Source: Alphaproteobacteria bacterium (lineage in GTDB: Bacteria > Pseudomonadota > Alphaproteobacteria > Rhizobiales > Rhizobiaceae). Taken from it: a stretch of DNA of 64,000 nucleotides. Below, one piece after another: positions 1 to 9,263 of this stretch; the stretch's first letter is position 1; each line of letters begins with the position of its first letter. The DNA lies in assembly GCA_016861165.1 (NCBI GenBank), contig BOKV01000004.1, forward strand, positions 62,001 through 126,000, read 5' to 3'. The position numbers and the translations under genes were made by a program. Under the pieces are notes generated by a model, which saw only the letters and a program-made list of their open reading frames with translations, made no database searches and was not told the origin of the DNA.

Positions 1-258
1 CCGGCCGGTCACGAAGGCGTTGAAGCGGCGATCGTTGATGATGTAGACGGCAATGGCGCCGCTGCCGAGCCCGGCCGCCCGGAAGATCGGCGTCGTGTAG
101 TCCTGCAGCAGCGCCTCGATCTCGGCGTCGCGCACCAGCGGCAGGCGGGCCTTGCCCTGCGCCATTGCGACGGACGAGGCGATGGATGCCGTCAGCAGGA
201 CCATGAGCGCGGCGACCGCGCGGACGGCGGCGGCTGACCCCTTCCATGGGTCGGGCAT
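1..258 (-). CDS. M48-family metalloprotease, N-terminal part (cut by window edge)
   Basis: Only the first 86 codons are present; the gene runs off the left edge. The product begins with a signal-peptide-like stretch (residues about 12-32, rich in Ala, Val and Leu, ending near AMAQG). It continues with RDAEIEALLQDYTTPIF and VYIINDRRFNAFV, the start of the exported M48 peptidases (BepA/YfgC type) that handle outer-membrane proteins in the periplasm. The HEXXH zinc motif would lie outside the window. It is divergent from the aminotransferase gene. Family assignment rests on the N-terminal pattern only. Confidence 0.75.
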   Translation of the reverse strand, partial: MPDPWKGSAAAVRAVAALMVLLTASIASSVAMAQGKARLPLVRDAEIEALLQDYTTPIFRAAGLGSGAIAVYIINDRRFNAFVTGR

Positions 259-396
259 GGCGGGTTTCGCTCTGGCGGTTGCGGATCGGGGCATATAGAA
301 AGCCGCTTGTCGGGGAAACCGCTCAGGGTCAACCATCGCAATGAGACGAATTTGCGGCGCCGCGAGTGGCGGTGCCTTCAGCAGGACACGGGCACG

Positions 397-1596
397 ATGA
401 GGCATGCGGACGCCGGGCCGGGCGGGCGGCCGCCGCTCGCGGCCTCGTCAAGGAGCCGCATCGAGCCGTTCCGGGCGATGAGCGTGGTGGCGCGGGCGGG
501 CGAACTGGCCGGGGCGGGCCGTGACATCGTGCTGATGTGCGTCGGCCAGCCGGACGCGCCGGCGCCGCTCGCCGCGCGCGAGGCGGCGGCGCGGGCGGCG
601 CTTGCCGGTCCGATCGGCTACACCGCCTCGGCCGGCACGCCGGCGCTGCGCCGGCGCATCGCGCGCCATTATCGCGAGCGGTACGGCGTCGAACCCGACC
701 CCGCCCGCGTCTATGTCACCACCGGATCGTCGGCCGGCTTCATCCTGTCGTTTCTGGCCGCATTCGACGCCGGCGACCGCGTCGCCATTCCGGCGCCCGG
801 CTATCCGGCCTATCGCAACATCCTACGGGCGCTGTCGCTCGAGCCGGTCGAGATCGAGTGCGTCGCCGCCGACCGCTGGGTCATCACGCCGGCGCTGCTT
901 GAAGCGGCGCACGCGCGGGCGCCGCTCGCCGGGCTGCTGGTCGCCAACCCCAACAATCCGAACGGCACCATGCTGCGGCCGGAGGCCTTCCACGCGCTGG
1001 TCGATGCGGCGCGCGCGCTCGGCATCCGGCTGATTTCGGACGAGATCTATCACGGCCTTACCTTCGACATGGCCGAGACGACGGCGCTCGGCCTCGACGA
1101 GGACGCCTTCGTCATCAACTCGTTCTCGAAGTTTTTCTGCATGACCGGCTGGCGGGTCGGCTGGATGGTGGTGCCGGAAGCGATGATCGAGACGGTCGAC
1201 CGGTTGCAGCAGAATGCCTTCATCTGCGCGCCCGAGATATCGCAGATCGCGGCGCTGGCCGCCTTCGACGGCATGGCCGAGCTGGAGGCGGTCCGGCGCG
1301 GCTATGCCCGCAACCGCGCGCTGATGCTGGCGCGACTGCCACGACTGGGCTTCGGCGAGGTCCAGCCGATCGATGGCGCCTTCTATGCCTATGCCGAGGC
1401 GGGCGCGCTCGCCGACGACACCGCGCGCTTCGCCGCCCGCCTGCTGGAGGAGGCCGGCGTCGCGGTGACGCCCGGCGTCGATTTCGACGCCAGGCGCGGG
1501 CGGCGGTGGCTTCGCTTTTCCTTCGCCGGCGATCACGGGCGCATCGCCGAGGGTCTCGACCGGATCGAGGCGTGGCTCGGGCGCCAGAACCGCTGA
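397..1596 (+). CDS. Pyridoxal-phosphate-dependent aminotransferase, class I/II
   Basis: A fold-type I aminotransferase of 399 residues, the normal length for aspartate/alanine-type enzymes. NPNNPNGTM is near residue 184, and SFSKFFCMTGWRVGW carries the Schiff-base lysine (Lys245). The reading frame is open back to a TTG at 307, but the extra N-terminus looks non-coding in character (Arg-rich, no family match), so the ATG at 397 is preferred; an ATG at 478 is also possible. The substrate cannot be read from sequence. It lies divergent to the M48 gene and convergent with rne. Confidence 0.85.
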   Translation: MRHADAGPGGRPPLAASSRSRIEPFRAMSVVARAGELAGAGRDIVLMCVGQPDAPAPLAAREAAARAALAGPIGYTASAGTPALRRRIARHYRERYGVEPDPARVYVTTGSSAGFILSFLAAFDAGDRVAIPAPGYPAYRNILRALSLEPVEIECVAADRWVITPALLEAAHARAPLAGLLVANPNNPNGTMLRPEAFHALVDAARALGIRLISDEIYHGLTFDMAETTALGLDEDAFVINSFSKFFCMTGWRVGWMVVPEAMIETVDRLQQNAFICAPEISQIAALAAFDGMAELEAVRRGYARNRALMLARLPRLGFGEVQPIDGAFYAYAEAGALADDTARFAARLLEEAGVAVTPGVDFDARRGRRWLRFSFAGDHGRIAEGLDRIEAWLGRQNR

Positions 1597-1633
1597 GCGG
1601 CCGGGCGGCACGCCATCGACCGGCGAACGCGGG

Positions 1634-4417
1634 TCAGAAGAATCCGCCGCCTCTGCTCCACCAGCCCGAACGCTTGCGCTCTGGCTGCTCCTCGCGGGGC
1701 GGGACGCTTTCGTCGGGTGCCGACACCGATTCGACCGAGGACGCCTCGGCCAGCACCTTCTCGGTGGCCTCGCCGCGCGGGCGCCGCGTCGTTCGCCGGC
1801 GGCGGCTGGCCGCCGACGCTTCATCGTCTTCTTCCTCGTCGGCGAGGGCGCTCGCCGCCTCGCGGGCGGCTGCCGGAGCCGTCACTTCGGCCGCCGGCGT
1901 CTCGGCGATCGCCGCCCCGGTCACGGCGGCGGGCGCGGCTGCCGGGGCGATCGGCACCTCGGCGGCCTCCTCGGTGATGGCCGACTCGTCGTCCTCTTCC
2001 GCGTCCTCGGCGGCGAATTCCGCGTCGCCGTCCTCGGCAAGGCGCCGGTTGCGGCGGCCGCCGCGCTTGCCGCGCCGGCGCCGGCGGGGTTGTTCGTCCG
2101 TGGCCTGGACGCCCGCCTCGCTCTCTTCTTCGTCTTCTTCGGCAGCTTCGGCGCCGTCTTCGGCCGCGGTCGCCGGGCCGGCGGCTTCGCGCCTGGCGGT
2201 CTCTTCCTCCTCGCCCTGGCGGCCGCGCCGGCGCCGGCGCTTCTTGCGGCGCCGGCCGCGCTCCTCCTCGGAGACGGATTCGCGCGCGGTCGGCTCCTCG
2301 TCGGCTTCCTCGGCCGGTTCCTCGAAGGTTTCCTCTTCCTCCTCCTCGGCCAGCGCCGGCGGCCGCGGCGCCTGCGGTGTGCCGGTGGCGGCCTCGCCCT
2401 TCTCGATGACGAAGTTCTGGCCGGGCAGGGCCGCGTCGCCGGTCACCGTGATGCGCACGCCGTAGCGCTGTTCGAGGTCGATGAGTTCGGTCCGCTTGTG
2501 GTTGAGCAGGTCGAGGGCGATCGCCACCGGGCAGCGCACGATGACGTCGTTGCGCGAGTGGCGCGAGACGTGGTCCTCGATCGCCCGGAACACATGCAGC
2601 GCGATCGAGGCGTGCGAGCGCACATGGCCGAGCCCCTGGCAGTAGGGGCAGACCTCCATTGTGCTCTCCATGACGCTGGCGCGGATGCGCTGGCGCGACA
2701 TTTCGAGCAGGCCGAAATGGGAGATGCGGCCGACCTGGATGCGGGCGCGATCGTTCTTCAGCGCGTCCTTCAGCCGCTTTTCGACGGCGCGGTTGTTGCG
2801 CTTCTCCTCCATGTCGATGAAGTCGATGACGATCAGTCCGGCCAGGTCGCGCAGGCGAAGCTGGCGGGCGATCTCCTCGGCCGCCTCCAGATTGGTCTGG
2901 AGCGCGGTGTCCTCGATCGAATGCTCGCGCGTCGCCCGGCCGGAATTGACGTCGATCGACACCAGCGCCTCGGTCTGGTTGATCACGACATAGCCGCCGG
3001 ACTTGAGCGTCACCTGCGGGGCGAGCAGCTTGTCGAGCTGCGATTCGACGCCGTTGCGCGAGAAGATCGACTGGATGTCGGAATAGAGCTTCACATTGCG
3101 CGCATGGCTCGGCATCAGCATGCGCATGAAGTCCTTGGCCTCGCGGTAGCCGGCCTCGCCCTGCACCAGGATTTCGCCGATGTTCTTGTCGTAGAGATCG
3201 CGGATCGAGCGCTTGATCAGGCTGCCTTCCTCGTAGACCAGGCACGGAGCGGTCGACGACAGCGTCAGCGTGCGCACGTTCTCCCACAGCCGCATCAGAT
3301 ATTCGAAGTCGCGCTTGATCTCGGCCTTGGTGCGCGCGGCGCCGGCGGTCCTCAGGATGACGCCCATGCCCTTCGGCACTTCCAGGTCGCCGGCGATCGC
3401 CTTCAGCCGCTTGCGGTCGTTTGCGTTGGTGATCTTGCGGCTGATCCCGCCGCCGCGCGCCGTGTTGGGCATCAGCACGCAATAGCGCCCGGCCAGCGAC
3501 AGATAGGTGGTCAGCGCGGCGCCCTTGTTGCCGCGTTCCTCCTTGACGACCTGGACCAGCATGATCTGGCGGCGTTTGATCACCTCCTGAATCTTGTACT
3601 GGCGGCGCAGGCGGCGGCGCTGCGGCAGTTCTTCCAGCGCGTCCTCCTGGCCGACCGATTCGATCTGCTCGTCCTCGATGGCGGCACCGTCGTCGCCGTC
3701 CGGCTCCTCGTCGTCGCCAGTATCGGGGGGCAGCGCGTCATCGGCCTCGGCTTCGGCCTCGGCTTCGGCGGGGCGGCTGCGGCGGGTGCGCCGCCGGCCG
3801 GTCCGCGATGTTGCGGCGCCGGCGGCAGGCTCGGCTGGCCCTTCGTCGCCGTCGGGCGCGGGTTCGTCATCGGGTTCGGGAGCCGGCTCCGAAATCTGGT
3901 CGACGGCGATGCTGGCCGCCATGGTGGCGGCGGGGCCGTCGGCGCTTTCCTCCCATGGGCCGACCGGCTCGGCGGCCGGGACGGTGGCAGCGGCAGCGGC
4001 CGGTGCCGGCCGCTCCGGCCGGCGCCGTTCCTCGCCCCTGGCATCGCCGCCGCGCGAGCGCCGGCGCTGGCCGCGCCCGCCGCGCGGACGCGCCTCGCCG
4101 GGCTCCTCGTCGCCGAATTCCTCGGCCTCGCGCGCCTCTTCCTCGAGTAGCGCCTGCCGGTCGGCAACGGGTATCTGGTAATAGTCGGGATGGATTTCGC
4201 TGAAGGCGAGGAAGCCGTGACGGTTGCCGCCATAGTCGACGAAGGCCGCCTGCAGCGAGGGTTCGACCCGCGTCACCTTTGCCAGGTAGATGTTGCCGCG
4301 AAGCTGGCGCTTCGCCTGCGATTCGAAATCGAACTCCTCAATCCGGTTTCCGCGTACCACCGCGACCCGGGTCTCTTCCGGGTGCGATGCGTCGATGAGC
4401 ATCTTGTTGTTTGCCAT
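1634..4417 (-). CDS. rne: Ribonuclease E/G
   Basis: The main endoribonuclease of mRNA decay and rRNA/tRNA processing, and scaffold of the degradosome. The product is about 927 residues. Visible parts are an N-terminal S1 domain interrupted by a long acidic and Arg-rich insertion (about residues 90-270, usual in alphaproteobacteria), the DNase-I-like catalytic core with SIDVNSGRATREH and VIDFIDME (the magnesium-binding aspartates), and the zinc-link CPYCQGLGH near residue 590. A disordered Glu/Arg-rich C-terminal half ends in GWWSRGGGFF. The start chosen is MANNKMLIDA; an in-frame upstream codon adds only six residues. The long untranslated region upstream fits RNase E autoregulation. Confidence 0.96.
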   Translation of the reverse strand: MANNKMLIDASHPEETRVAVVRGNRIEEFDFESQAKRQLRGNIYLAKVTRVEPSLQAAFVDYGGNRHGFLAFSEIHPDYYQIPVADRQALLEEEAREAEEFGDEEPGEARPRGGRGQRRRSRGGDARGEERRRPERPAPAAAAATVPAAEPVGPWEESADGPAATMAASIAVDQISEPAPEPDDEPAPDGDEGPAEPAAGAATSRTGRRRTRRSRPAEAEAEAEADDALPPDTGDDEEPDGDDGAAIEDEQIESVGQEDALEELPQRRRLRRQYKIQEVIKRRQIMLVQVVKEERGNKGAALTTYLSLAGRYCVLMPNTARGGGISRKITNANDRKRLKAIAGDLEVPKGMGVILRTAGAARTKAEIKRDFEYLMRLWENVRTLTLSSTAPCLVYEEGSLIKRSIRDLYDKNIGEILVQGEAGYREAKDFMRMLMPSHARNVKLYSDIQSIFSRNGVESQLDKLLAPQVTLKSGGYVVINQTEALVSIDVNSGRATREHSIEDTALQTNLEAAEEIARQLRLRDLAGLIVIDFIDMEEKRNNRAVEKRLKDALKNDRARIQVGRISHFGLLEMSRQRIRASVMESTMEVCPYCQGLGHVRSHASIALHVFRAIEDHVSRHSRNDVIVRCPVAIALDLLNHKRTELIDLEQRYGVRITVTGDAALPGQNFVIEKGEAATGTPQAPRPPALAEEEEEETFEEPAEEADEEPTARESVSEEERGRRRKKRRRRRGRQGEEEETARREAAGPATAAEDGAEAAEEDEEESEAGVQATDEQPRRRRRGKRGGRRNRRLAEDGDAEFAAEDAEEDDESAITEEAAEVPIAPAAAPAAVTGAAIAETPAAEVTAPAAAREAASALADEEEDDEASAASRRRRTTRRPRGEATEKVLAEASSVESVSAPDESVPPREEQPERKRSGWWSRGGGFF

Positions 4418-5045
4418 TGATTCCAGTCTCCGCAAACGCGGGACCGGACTGGATCCATTTCAACGTGCAACGGGTTCTTGGTTGAAAGGCGCCGTGCGCC
4501 CGCGCCCGCCTGACGGCGGAGGCGCTGGCCGGTGTCCGGTGGTCGTTTGCTGTATGTGCGGCAGCGGCCGTGCGCCCCCGGGCCTTTCCTGCCGGGCACC
4601 GGTGGCCGTCCGATCCTGACGGAGCGGCGGCGACGTTGGTGCGGGCTGAAGGAGGGAAGGCCGTGTTCACAAGGGGGCGTCCAGCCGCAGGCGTTTGCAA
4701 TAGGCCGGCATCAGCCGGCCGGTGAAAAATGCCGCGGGCGGCAGCGCCACCCTGGGCAACAATCGAAGCAGCTCCGAACCCATTGATGGAACTGCACGAA
4801 ATTCTTGGCTGGTATTTGGGGCCGGGCGTCGGAAAAAACAACAGAACCGAGTTCTGGCCTCGTCTGGTGTCCTCGTCAACCTGGCGGGCCGGCGCGTCAC
4901 GCTCGCTCCCTGGCCGCCAGGAATGCTCCCGGCTCCGAAACCAAGCAGCACGACTCATAGGCGCTAGTCTTGTCCGACTCAAGCAAAATCAGGTAGGGGC
5001 TTGGCATGGCAGTGGAAACCCGAGACGCATGCTGAACGCCCGGCC
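4418..5045. other. rne/amiC divergent intergenic region, long rne leader
   Basis: About 630 bases with no convincing gene between the divergent rne and amiC starts. On the minus strand a possible sigma-70 promoter TTGAGT-N17-TATGAG lies at 4982-4954, which would give rne a leader of more than 500 bases. Long structured leaders are known to mediate RNase E feedback in other bacteria; whether this one does is inference. I see no strong amiC promoter. Short open frames here lack ribosome binding sites and family resemblance. Confidence 0.4.
4954..4982 (-). promoter_or_regulatory. Possible rne promoter
   Basis: TTGAGT (4982-4977), 17-base spacer, TATGAG (4959-4954), read on the minus strand toward rne. 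The fit to the sigma-70 consensus is moderate, and no experimental start site is known to me. Confidence 0.3.
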
Positions 5046-6323
5046 ATGACCCGATCGCCAACCCGCTTGCCCCCGGTGCCGGCGCTCGGACGGGCGGTCC
5101 GCCTGCTGGTGTTGCTGCTGGGCGGTCTTGTCCTGCCGGCCACCTTCGCCGCAGCCACCGACGCGACGGACGATGCCGCGCCGGCGGCGCGGCCGCCGAC
5201 GGCCGTCGTGTTCGCTGGCCGGATCGCCGGCGACGAGACCTCGACCCGCCTGTTCTTCGATTTCGACCGTCCGGTCGACTTCAGCCATTTCATGATGGCG
5301 AGCCCCGAGCGGCTGGTCATCGACAGCCCGGCGGTGCTGTTCCGCTTCGCCGAGCCGGAGCTGATCGAGCCGCGCGGGCTGGTCGCCGGCATCCGCTACG
5401 GCGCGATGGCCCGCGACCGCTCGCGCATCGTCGTCACCCTGGCCGGCCCGGCCCGGGCCGCCCGCTTCGAGGTGGTCGAACTCGAACCGGGAGCCAAGTT
5501 CCGCCTTGTCGTCGACCTGGTGCCGGTCACCGCCGATGAATATGGCGACCTCGTTTCCCGCCAGCGGGCCGTCCTCGGCGTCAGCGGCGAGGTTGTCACC
5601 AAGGGCGACCGGGTGCGCGTGCCGCCCAAGCCCGAGGGCCGCTTCACCATCGTCATCGATCCCGGCCATGGCGGCATCGACGGCGGCGCCGAGGGGGCCT
5701 CCGGCATCAAGGAGAAGGATCTCACGCTGGCCGTCGCCAGCAAGATCGCGACCAAGGTCGCCGCGATCGGGCCGTTCGACGTGAAGATGACGCGCGAGGA
5801 GGACGTTTTCGTCTCGCTGCAGGAGCGCGTCAATTTCGCCCGCCGCAACCACGCCGACCTCGTCATCTCGATCCACGCCGATTCGCTCAGGCAGAAATGG
5901 GTGCGCGGCGCCACCGTCTACACGCTGTCGAGGGAGGCATCGGACGAGCTGGCCCGCGAACTGGCGCAGTCGGAGAACATGTCCGACCAGATCGCCGGCC
6001 TCGACAGCCGCGAGCAGCAGGACGTCGTCAACGACATCCTGGCGGACCTGACGGCGCGCGAGACGGCCAAGTTCTCGCGCGCCTTCTCGACGACGCTGGT
6101 CCGTACGCTGGCCGGCGATGTGCCGCTCATCAAGAACCCGCAGCGCTCGGCCGCCTTCGTCGTGCTCAAGGCGCCGGAGATTCCGAGTGTCCTGGTCGAG
6201 CTCGGCTACCTCTCCAACGCCACCGACGAGAAGATGATGGCCGATCCCACCTGGGAGGAGGATATCTCCGCGCAGATCGCCAAGGCGGTGCGCTCGTTCT
6301 TCGAGGCGCGGCTGGCCGAATAG
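5046..6323 (+). CDS. amiC: N-acetylmuramoyl-L-alanine amidase with AMIN domain
   Basis: A periplasmic zinc amidase that cleaves the stem peptide from MurNAc during septum splitting. The product is 425 residues: a signal peptide (residues about 14-35, Leu-rich, ending FAAA), an AMIN domain (about 50-150) for septal targeting, and an Amidase_3 domain (about 200-420). Zinc-site and catalytic motifs are VIDPGHGGIDGGAEG (His208), SIHADS near 276 and VLVELGYLSN (Glu385). An upstream TTG at 5001 is in frame but would bury the signal peptide, so the ATG at 5046 is used. It precedes mrcA, a cell-wall pairing conserved in Rhizobiales. Confidence 0.93.
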   Translation: MTRSPTRLPPVPALGRAVRLLVLLLGGLVLPATFAAATDATDDAAPAARPPTAVVFAGRIAGDETSTRLFFDFDRPVDFSHFMMASPERLVIDSPAVLFRFAEPELIEPRGLVAGIRYGAMARDRSRIVVTLAGPARAARFEVVELEPGAKFRLVVDLVPVTADEYGDLVSRQRAVLGVSGEVVTKGDRVRVPPKPEGRFTIVIDPGHGGIDGGAEGASGIKEKDLTLAVASKIATKVAAIGPFDVKMTREEDVFVSLQERVNFARRNHADLVISIHADSLRQKWVRGATVYTLSREASDELARELAQSENMSDQIAGLDSREQQDVVNDILADLTARETAKFSRAFSTTLVRTLAGDVPLIKNPQRSAAFVVLKAPEIPSVLVELGYLSNATDEKMMADPTWEEDISAQIAKAVRSFFEARLAE

Positions 6324-6684
6324 CCCGGTGCCGGCCTTGCCGTTCCGGGCACTGCCTCGCCCGATGACTGTGGGTTCGATGCCACACTGCACGATTTCGT
6401 CGGTGGCGCGAGGGTCGCTGGCCGCGGCATGCCGCCAGCCGACATATTTTCTCCGTAATGGCCACCTTAGTGGTTTGCCGTCGGGTACGGAACACGCTAT
6501 GGGAGCGGCCCGAGCGGCGGGCACGGCCGAACCGGCATGCGGCGGGGAATCGTGCTAGACTGCGCGCGCTGTGCGTGTGCGGATTCGCACGCCGCCGGCA
6601 CCGCCGGGCCGGCCAGGCGGACGGGCGGCCGAGGCGAACCGGCGCCGCACGAGGAACGGGCTCCCGGCCGTCGGGGAAGAGCGA
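6324..6684 (+). promoter_or_regulatory. amiC-mrcA intergenic region with possible mrcA promoter
   Basis: This 361-base gap holds no supported gene. The best promoter match is TTGCCG (6475-6480), 17 bases, TATGGG (6498-6503), about 180 bases ahead of mrcA. The open frame continues upstream of the mrcA start, but that extension is Arg/Pro-rich and unlike the family. The ribosome binding site GGGGAAGA lies 5 bases before the chosen mrcA start. Confidence 0.3.
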
Positions 6685-9150
6685 ATGATACTGAGATTCA
6701 TCGGCTACCTTTTCGGCATGGGCATGCTGCTCGGCATTCTCGTCGTCGGCGGCGTGGCCTGGTACATCAGCTCGATCTCGCGCGACCTGCCCGATTTCGA
6801 GGTGCTCAACGCCTACGAGCCGCCGGTCACCACGCGCATCTACGCCAATGACGGCTCGCTCATGTCCGAATATGCCCATGAGCGCCGGCTCTACCTGCCG
6901 ATCCAGGCCATCCCCGAGGTCGTCAAGAACGCCTTCATCTCGGCCGAGGACAAGAACTTCTTCAGCCATCCGGGCATCGACATGGCGGCGCTGGCGCGGG
7001 CGATCGTGACCAATGTGCGCAATTTCGGCACCGACCGCCGCCAGGTCGGCGCCTCGACCATCACCCAGCAGGTCGCCAAGAATTTCCTGCTCTCCAACGA
7101 GCGGTCGATCGAGCGCAAGATCAAGGAGGCGATCCTGTCGCTGCGCATCGAGCAGGCCTACTCGAAGAACCGCATCCTGGAACTCTACCTCAACGAGATC
7201 TTCCTCGGCCTCGGCTCCTATGGCGTCGCCGGCGCGGCGCTGACCTATTTCGACAAGTCGGTCAACGAGCTCAACCTGCAGGAGGCCGCCTATCTGGCCG
7301 CCCTGCCCAAGGCGCCCAACAACTACCACCCGTTCAACAGGACCGAGGCGGCCATCGAGCGGCGCAACTGGGTCATCGACCGCATGATCGAGAACGGCCA
7401 CATCAGCCTGGAGGAGGGCGAGGCGGCCAAGAAGGTGCCGCTCGGCGTCAACCCGCGCCGGCGCACCAACTATCTGTTCGCGTCGGAATATTTCTCCGAG
7501 GAAGTCCGTCGCGAGATCGTCTCGCGCTATGGCGAGGACGCGCTCTATGAGGGCGGGCTGTCGATCCGCACCACGCTCGACCCGGCGCTGCAGGTGATGG
7601 CGCGCCGGGCGCTGCAGAACGGACTGCTCGCCTATGACGAGGAACAGGGCTGGCGCGGGCCGGTCGACAGGATCGACGCGAGCGGCGACTGGGGTGCGGC
7701 GCTCGGCAAGATGCCGGCGCTGGCCGACGTGCCCGAATGGCGGCTCGCCGCCGTGCTGGAGGTTGGCGACGACGGCGCCCGCATCGGGCTGCAGCCGCGC
7801 ACCGAGGTCTCCGGCGAATTGTCGGGGGATCGCGAGGAAGGCCGCATCTCGTTCGACAACATGAAGTGGGCGGCCAAGGTCCGCATCAAGGGCGAATCGG
7901 CCCGTACCGCCAAGACCCCGGCCGAGATCGTCGAAGTGGGCGACGTGGTCTACGTCACCGCGATGGGCGACGATCAGCCCGACGAATACCGCCTGCGCCA
8001 GCTGCCGGCGATCGAGGGCGCCATCATCGCAATGGACCCGCATACCGGCCGCGTGCTGGCGATGGCGGGTGGCTTCACCTTCGCCGGATCGCAGTTCAAC
8101 CGCGCCACGCAGGCCTATCGCCAGCCGGGCTCCTCCTTCAAGCCGTTCGTCTACGCCGCCGCCCTCGACAACGGCTACACGCCTTCTTCCGTCGTGCTCG
8201 ACGCGCCGCTGCGCATCGAGCAGGCGGGCTCGGGCATCTGGGAGCCCAAGAACTATGGCGGCGGCTATGCCGGGCCGTCGACCCTGCGCGTCGGCATCGA
8301 GAAGTCGCGCAATCTGATGACCGTACGGCTGGCCAAGGACATGGGCATGCCGCTGGTGGTCGAATATTCGCGCCGCTTCGGCATCTACGACAACCTGTCG
8401 CCGTTCCTGTCGATGTCGCTCGGCTCGGGCGAGACCACGGTGCTGCGCATGGTCTCGGCCTATGCGGTGCTGGCCAATGGCGGACGCAAGATCGTACCGT
8501 CCTTCATCGACCGCATCCAGGACCGCTACGGCAAGACCATCTACCGGCACGACGAGCGCATCTGCGACGCCTGCAGCGTGGCGAACTGGGAGGGCCAGGA
8601 CGAGCCCGTGCTCGACGACACGCGGGATCAGGTGCTCGACCCGATGACCGCCTACCAGATGACCTCGATGCTGGAGGGCGTCGTCCAGCACGGCACCGCC
8701 ACCATCGTCAGCAAGCTCGGCGTGCCGGTCGCCGGCAAGACCGGCACCACCAACGATGAGAAGGACGCCTGGTTCGTCGGCTACACGCCCGACCTTGTCG
8801 CCGGCGTCTATATGGGGTTCGACAATCCGCGCCCGATGGGCCGCGGCTCGACCGGTGGCCAGCTCGCCGCGCCGATCTTCCTGGAATTCATGCAGGCCGC
8901 GCTCGCCGGCAAGCCGCCGGTCGACTTCCGCGTGCCCAAGGGCATCAAGCTCATTCCGATCGACCGCAAGACCGGACTGCAGGCCCAGCCGGGCGACGAG
9001 GGCGTCATCCTCGAGGCGTTCAAGCCGGGCACCGCGCCGCCCGACGTCTATTCGGTCATCGGTTTTGCCGACGACATCGTGCGCGACCGGCTGACCGTCT
9101 CTCCCGACGCCAACCGGGCGGTGCTGTCGGGCACCGGCGGCCTCTACTGA
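6685..9150 (+). CDS. mrcA: Penicillin-binding protein 1A (bifunctional transglycosylase/transpeptidase)
   Basis: A class A PBP that polymerises and cross-links peptidoglycan, anchored in the inner membrane. The product is 821 residues: a cytoplasmic start, one membrane helix (about 5-27), a GT51 glycosyltransferase domain with catalytic Glu88 in AEDKNFFSHPG and a second motif NEIFLGLGSYG, an OB-like insert (about 330-450), and a transpeptidase domain with SSFK (Ser483), SRN and KTGTT motifs. The start MILRFIGYLF is set by a GGGGAAGA site. Placement after amiC and before prfB matches the rhizobial order. Confidence 0.95.
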   Translation: MILRFIGYLFGMGMLLGILVVGGVAWYISSISRDLPDFEVLNAYEPPVTTRIYANDGSLMSEYAHERRLYLPIQAIPEVVKNAFISAEDKNFFSHPGIDMAALARAIVTNVRNFGTDRRQVGASTITQQVAKNFLLSNERSIERKIKEAILSLRIEQAYSKNRILELYLNEIFLGLGSYGVAGAALTYFDKSVNELNLQEAAYLAALPKAPNNYHPFNRTEAAIERRNWVIDRMIENGHISLEEGEAAKKVPLGVNPRRRTNYLFASEYFSEEVRREIVSRYGEDALYEGGLSIRTTLDPALQVMARRALQNGLLAYDEEQGWRGPVDRIDASGDWGAALGKMPALADVPEWRLAAVLEVGDDGARIGLQPRTEVSGELSGDREEGRISFDNMKWAAKVRIKGESARTAKTPAEIVEVGDVVYVTAMGDDQPDEYRLRQLPAIEGAIIAMDPHTGRVLAMAGGFTFAGSQFNRATQAYRQPGSSFKPFVYAAALDNGYTPSSVVLDAPLRIEQAGSGIWEPKNYGGGYAGPSTLRVGIEKSRNLMTVRLAKDMGMPLVVEYSRRFGIYDNLSPFLSMSLGSGETTVLRMVSAYAVLANGGRKIVPSFIDRIQDRYGKTIYRHDERICDACSVANWEGQDEPVLDDTRDQVLDPMTAYQMTSMLEGVVQHGTATIVSKLGVPVAGKTGTTNDEKDAWFVGYTPDLVAGVYMGFDNPRPMGRGSTGGQLAAPIFLEFMQAALAGKPPVDFRVPKGIKLIPIDRKTGLQAQPGDEGVILEAFKPGTAPPDVYSVIGFADDIVRDRLTVSPDANRAVLSGTGGLY

Positions 9151-9168
9151 GCAACAGTCGGCGCGCCG

Positions 9169-9197
9169 TTTACATCGGCGGGCCGCATCATTATCTA
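9169..9197 (+). promoter_or_regulatory. Probable prfB promoter
   Basis: TTTACA, exactly 17 bases, TATCTA: a good sigma-70 match in the short gap after mrcA, with the -10 hexamer ending 66 bases ahead of the prfB ATG. It suggests prfB has its own promoter and is not only read through from mrcA. Confidence 0.5.
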
Positions 9198-9263
9198 CCT
9201 CGTGCGGTGGCGCCGGCGGGCCCGCTGCAATCCCCTTACTAGATCCGAGGAACCGAGCGACCG

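Noticed and set aside
2090..4150. 686-codon open frame on the plus strand
   Set aside because: It lies antisense to rne, lacks a ribosome site and has low-complexity Gly/Ala/Arg content. It is a shadow of a GC-rich gene.
6166..8691. 841-codon minus-strand frame
   Set aside because: It is antisense to amiC and mrcA, His/Arg/Asp-rich with no domain; an artefact of codon bias.
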